Both the position numbers and the translations under genes were made by a program. This document shows, one piece after another, positions 35,542-38,278 of a DNA stretch of 38,278 nucleotides. This DNA is from Bacteroidota bacterium. GTDB lineage: Bacteria; Bacteroidota; Bacteroidia; Chitinophagales; Chitinophagaceae. The stretch lies in NCBI GenBank assembly GCA_013287475.1, contig JABDDT010000022.1, positions 1-38,278 on the forward strand, in the 5' to 3' direction. Numbering within the stretch: the stretch's first letter is position 1; each line of letters starts with the position of its first letter. The notes under the pieces are model-generated. The model was not told the origin of the DNA, ran no database searches, and worked only from the letters and a program-made list of their open reading frames with translations.

Positions 35542-35618
35542 AGGCTTTCGGCTTTAGGCTTTAGGCTTTAAGCTTTAAGCTTTGGGCTTTGGGCTTTAAG
35601 CTTTGGGCTTTAGGCTTA
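35542..35618. repeat. heptamer array B3 (NNGCTTT, 11 units)
   Basis: Eleven in-register units (AGGCTTT, CGGCTTT, AAGCTTT and GGGCTTT types). The outer 27 nt (35536-35562) match the reverse complement of the end of B2 without mismatch, and a further 21-nt block matches after a three-unit insertion. The last unit AGGCTTA includes the stop codon complement (35616-35618) of the second LD-carboxypeptidase. Confidence 0.93.
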
Positions 35619-36650
35619 AGTGATTTCTTTAAAACTAACGCTAACCGAATCAATATTTAATTCATGCTTCACACCACATTTCAATGCATAATTTGTTTTT
35701 ACGTGGCCAACGGGGAAATTAAAACAAACCGGATATTTATATTCAGCTACCTGTTCCAATACGATATTGTAAACACTTTTTCCAAACTCATCTCCGGGGT
35801 CATCGGGTTTAACACGGAATGCCCCAATCAACAACCCTTTTAGATTTTCAAGCTTGCCCGTGCGCTTCAGATTATAAAACATACGGTCAATACTATATAA
35901 ATATTCCCCGGTATCTTCCAGGAACAGGATCATCCCTTCGGTACGCAGATCTGATGCAGAACCGGCAAGGGTCTCGATCGTTTTAAGATTTCCACCAGCC
36001 AGTATTCCCTGTCCAAATCCGGATCTGTTACCCTCATCATATACGATTGGATATTCAATCCTCTTACCTGTTAATGCAGCTTCAATGGATAAAATACTTT
36101 CCCATTGACCTTTTTCAATCTGTTCAGAAACCTCCGGAAAACTATTGCACATTTTTGAATGAATGGAAGCTATATGAAACTGATGATTAAGTTGTGCATG
36201 AATAACCGTAATATCGCTGAATCCTATAATCCATTTTGGCCTTTCTATGAATTTCTTCCAATCCAGCTGATCAATAATCCTGACACATCCGTAACCCCCC
36301 CTTGCACACATGATAGCCTGGATAGAAGGATCATCCAGCATTTGCTGCAGGTCTGCCAACCTTTCTGCATCTGTTCCCCCAAAAATGAAATCGCGGGCTC
36401 CTACGGTCCTGCCTATGCGCAGATTAAATCCCCAGCTTTTTATCGTCTGCACTGCCGGCAGGATTTCTTCCGGTGTCATAAATCCTGCGGGACAAGTAAT
36501 TCCAACTGTATCTCCTGCTTTCAGATAAGACGGAATACGCCAGGGTATTCCATCCAAAATATTGTTATCCTCAATATGCGAAGACTTAAAATTCGCCGAT
36601 GCCAGCAAAGGGCCACCCAACAGGGATCCCAGGAAAGACTTTCTCTTCAT
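35616..36650 (-). CDS. LD-carboxypeptidase (peptidase S66), exported paralogue
   Basis: 344 residues from ATG 36650 (a TTG codon before it is in frame). An N-terminal extension of about 40 residues, MKRKSFLGSLLGGPLLASA, looks like an export signal; it resembles Tat-type leaders but lacks the twin arginine. The catalytic part has AGDTVGITCPAGFM, GFSDIT (serine), LEDTGEYLYSIDRM (glutamate region) and PVGHV (histidine), like its neighbour. The signal suggests action outside the cytoplasm, unlike the downstream paralogue. The TAA stop is contained in heptamer array B3. Confidence 0.9.
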   Translation of the reverse strand: MKRKSFLGSLLGGPLLASANFKSSHIEDNNILDGIPWRIPSYLKAGDTVGITCPAGFMTPEEILPAVQTIKSWGFNLRIGRTVGARDFIFGGTDAERLADLQQMLDDPSIQAIMCARGGYGCVRIIDQLDWKKFIERPKWIIGFSDITVIHAQLNHQFHIASIHSKMCNSFPEVSEQIEKGQWESILSIEAALTGKRIEYPIVYDEGNRSGFGQGILAGGNLKTIETLAGSASDLRTEGMILFLEDTGEYLYSIDRMFYNLKRTGKLENLKGLLIGAFRVKPDDPGDEFGKSVYNIVLEQVAEYKYPVCFNFPVGHVKTNYALKCGVKHELNIDSVSVSFKEIT

Positions 36651-36658
36651 CAAATAAA

Positions 36659-36687
36659 GTTAACTGTTAACAGTAGACAGTTAACAG
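36659..36687. repeat. heptamer array (GTNNACA, 4 units)
   Basis: GTTAACT, GTTAACA, GTAGACA, GTTAACA in register, with internal palindromes (GTTAAC). It lies 8 bp upstream of the exported LD-carboxypeptidase ATG. Confidence 0.6.
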
Positions 36688-36711
36688 CATTTAATTCAAA
36701 GATTCGCTTAA

Positions 36712-36753
36712 AAATGCGTTAGGCGTTAGGCGTTAAGCGTTAGGCGTTACGCC
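36712..36753. repeat. heptamer word array 8 (TTNNGCG, 5-6 units)
   Basis: A degenerate AAATGCG, then TTAGGCG, TTAGGCG, TTAAGCG, TTAGGCG and TTACGCC in register. It ends 10 bp before the metG -7 element, so it overlaps the expected -33 region of that promoter. Confidence 0.85.
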
Positions 36754-36762
36754 TCTTTAACG

Positions 36763-36770
36763 TATTTTTG
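36763..36770 (+). promoter_or_regulatory. -7 promoter element for metG
   Basis: TATTTTTG fits TAnnTTTG and lies 17 bp before the metG ATG, giving a leader of about 10 nt. The -33 position falls inside the heptamer array. Confidence 0.5.
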
Positions 36771-36787
36771 CAATCCGTCATCAAATT

Positions 36788-38278
36788 ATGAAAGAATACA
36801 ACCGCATCCTGGTTACTGCCGCCCTTCCTTATGCAAACGGACCTATTCATATCGGCCATCTTGCAGGCTGCTATATTCCTGCAGATATTTATGTGCGCTA
36901 TCAGAGAGCCCGCAAAAAAGACATCCTTTTTATCGGAGGCAGTGATGAACACGGTGTTCCAATAACGATCCGGGCAATGAAAGAAGGAATTACACCACAA
37001 CAGGTGGTTGACAAATACCATGCTCTTATTAAAAAAAGTTTCGGGCAGATGTTTATCTCTTTCGACATTTACTCCCGTACAACCAACCCCGTACATCATG
37101 AAACAGCATCTGCGTTCTTTAAAAAATTGTACGATGATCATATTTTTGAAGAGAAAGAAACAGAACAGTTCTATGATGAGCAAGCAAAAATTTTTCTGGC
37201 CGACCGATATATCACCGGCACCTGCCCGATCTGTGGCAATCCAAATGCTTTTGGTGACCAGTGCGAACGTTGCGGATCTTCACTAAGTCCCGACCAGCTG
37301 ATTAATCCGCGAAGTACGCTCAGTGATGCTGTCCCGGTTAAGAGAAAAACCAAACATTGGTATTTTCCGCTCCAGCATTATGAAAAATTTCTGAAAGAAT
37401 GGATCCTCAATGGCCATACAGAATGGAAGAATAACGTTTATGGACAGTGTAAAAGCTGGCTCGATAACGGTTTACAGTCCCGCGCCATGACACGTGATGG
37501 TAACTGGGGAATTAAAGTGCCCCTGCCGAATGCCGAAGGAAAAGTATTGTACGTATGGTTCGACGCTCCCATCGGTTATATTTCTGCTACAAAAGAGTTA
37601 ACCCCAAAATGGGCAGACTACTGGCAACAGACTGATACCAAACTGGTACACTTTATTGGTAAAGACAATATTGTATTTCATTGTATTATTTTCCCTGCTA
37701 TGCTGGAGGCTCATGGACATTTTGTTTTGCCTGACAATGTACCAGCCAATGAATTTCTGAATATTGAAGGAGAAAAGGTCTCTACAAGCCGCAACTGGGC
37801 TGTCTGGGTACATGAATACGTGGAAGATTTTCCCGGATGTGAAGATGTTCTCCGTTACGTTCTTTGCGCGAACGCTCCTGAAACCAAGGATAATGATTTT
37901 ACATGGAAGGATTTTCAGGACCGGAATAACAGCGAACTCGTGTCCATTTTCGGAAATTTTGTAAACAGGACTTTTGTACTGATGCATAAACTTTGCAAAG
38001 GAAAAGTTCCTTTCTGGCATGAGAATATTAAAGAGGCTTCCGATGATGAACTGATACGCCAGATTGAACAGACAAAAATTACTGTTGAAAACCTGCTCGA
38101 ACAATATAAATTCCGTGATGCCCTTTATTCAATTGTTGACCTTGCAAGAAAAGGAAACAAATATCTTCAGGAAAAAGAGCCATGGAAAAAAGCAGGTAAA
38201 GAAACGACCACACCTGAAGATCAGGAAAAAATCGACAATTGTTTATATCTGTGTCTGCAACTGACGGCTAATCTTACC
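36788..38278 (+). CDS. metG: methionyl-tRNA synthetase, 3' truncated by window end
   Basis: The frame from ATG 36788 is open to the window end: 497 residues, no stop. Class I synthetase motifs: [18 protein letters not shown] with HIGH, and [15 protein letters not shown] as the KMSKS equivalent (here KVSTS). The zinc-knuckle region has CPICG and [16 protein letters not shown] and [13 protein letters not shown] are the methionine/adenylate blocks. It charges tRNA-Met with methionine. The anticodon-binding domain begins near residue 400; the C-terminal part, including any tRNA-binding extension, lies outside. No other gene is encoded on the opposite strand here. Confidence 0.97.
   Translation, partial: MKEYNRILVTAALPYANGPIHIGHLAGCYIPADIYVRYQRARKKDILFIGGSDEHGVPITIRAMKEGITPQQVVDKYHALIKKSFGQMFISFDIYSRTTNPVHHETASAFFKKLYDDHIFEEKETEQFYDEQAKIFLADRYITGTCPICGNPNAFGDQCERCGSSLSPDQLINPRSTLSDAVPVKRKTKHWYFPLQHYEKFLKEWILNGHTEWKNNVYGQCKSWLDNGLQSRAMTRDGNWGIKVPLPNAEGKVLYVWFDAPIGYISATKELTPKWADYWQQTDTKLVHFIGKDNIVFHCIIFPAMLEAHGHFVLPDNVPANEFLNIEGEKVSTSRNWAVWVHEYVEDFPGCEDVLRYVLCANAPETKDNDFTWKDFQDRNNSELVSIFGNFVNRTFVLMHKLCKGKVPFWHENIKEASDDELIRQIEQTKITVENLLEQYKFRDALYSIVDLARKGNKYLQEKEPWKKAGKETTTPEDQEKIDNCLYLCLQLTANLT

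Noticed and set aside
36740..37183. 147-codon minus-strand ORF opposite metG
   Set aside because: Antisense to the well-conserved N-terminal catalytic domain of metG, including the HIGH motif region.
37598..38104. 168-codon minus-strand ORF opposite metG
   Set aside because: Antisense shadow of the intact metG frame.

Overview
The window looks like a chromosomal segment of a Bacteroidota bacterium, most likely near Chitinophagaceae. The evidence is a moderate GC content, families largely confined to this phylum (DUF3667, DUF4293, DUF6427, a MacB/FtsX-type permease with no ATPase beside it), several TAnnTTTG-type -7 promoter elements, and secreted proteins ending their signal peptides in ..QAQ or in short lipoboxes. 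The family placement is inference; the phylum is fairly secure. Both ends cut a gene: an FG-GAP/UnbV protein at the left and metG at the right. No rRNA, CRISPR array, phage, transposase or integrase was seen.

Layout. 1-5.3 kb: tail of an FG-GAP/UnbV protein, a ribokinase plus sugar-transporter operon, a small secreted carbohydrate-binding (CBM48-like) protein facing away from it, and a DUF3667 membrane protein. 5.5-8.4 kb: tRNA-Ser(GCT), two overlapping tiny ORFs, dnaA, and a 656-bp gene-free stretch. 8.4-12.8 kb: a COG2509 FAD enzyme coupled to a NatA/NatB-like ABC exporter, then a four-helix-bundle (S23/IVS-type) gene. 12.9-19.3 kb: a putative lipoprotein, a nitronate-monooxygenase-like flavoenzyme coupled to a small lipoprotein, a sugar-phosphate nucleotidyltransferase, a serine hydrolase overlapping glyA, and a DUF4293 protein. 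19.4-26 kb: uvrA, an ECF sigma factor, dsbD and purQ. 26.2-31.8 kb: a DUF6427 membrane protein, an unrecognised secreted protein, kup, and an FkbM methyltransferase. 31.9-38.3 kb: an orphan FtsX permease, two tandem LD-carboxypeptidases and metG.

The most unusual content is intergenic. At least nine loci carry arrays of 7-nt words built on one pattern, AA(C/A)GCNN (equivalently CGCNNAA, or TTNNGCG on the other strand), with a fixed core and two variable bases. Other loci keep the 7-nt step with a different core (TATGNNN, TTTTTAC, GTNNACA), and a few use 8-nt or 11-nt steps. Arrays often come as inverted pairs able to form long hairpins, concentrate at gene 3' ends and convergent junctions, and in five cases supply the TAA stop codon of the neighbouring gene. 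One inverted pair encloses the four-helix-bundle gene. I regard this as the best candidate for an undescribed system here.

Most genes are housekeeping and single-function. The clear functional groupings are the ribokinase/transporter pair, the ABC ATPase/permease pair, the nitronate-monooxygenase/lipoprotein pair, purQ-dsbD as a possible transcription unit, and the two LD-carboxypeptidases.
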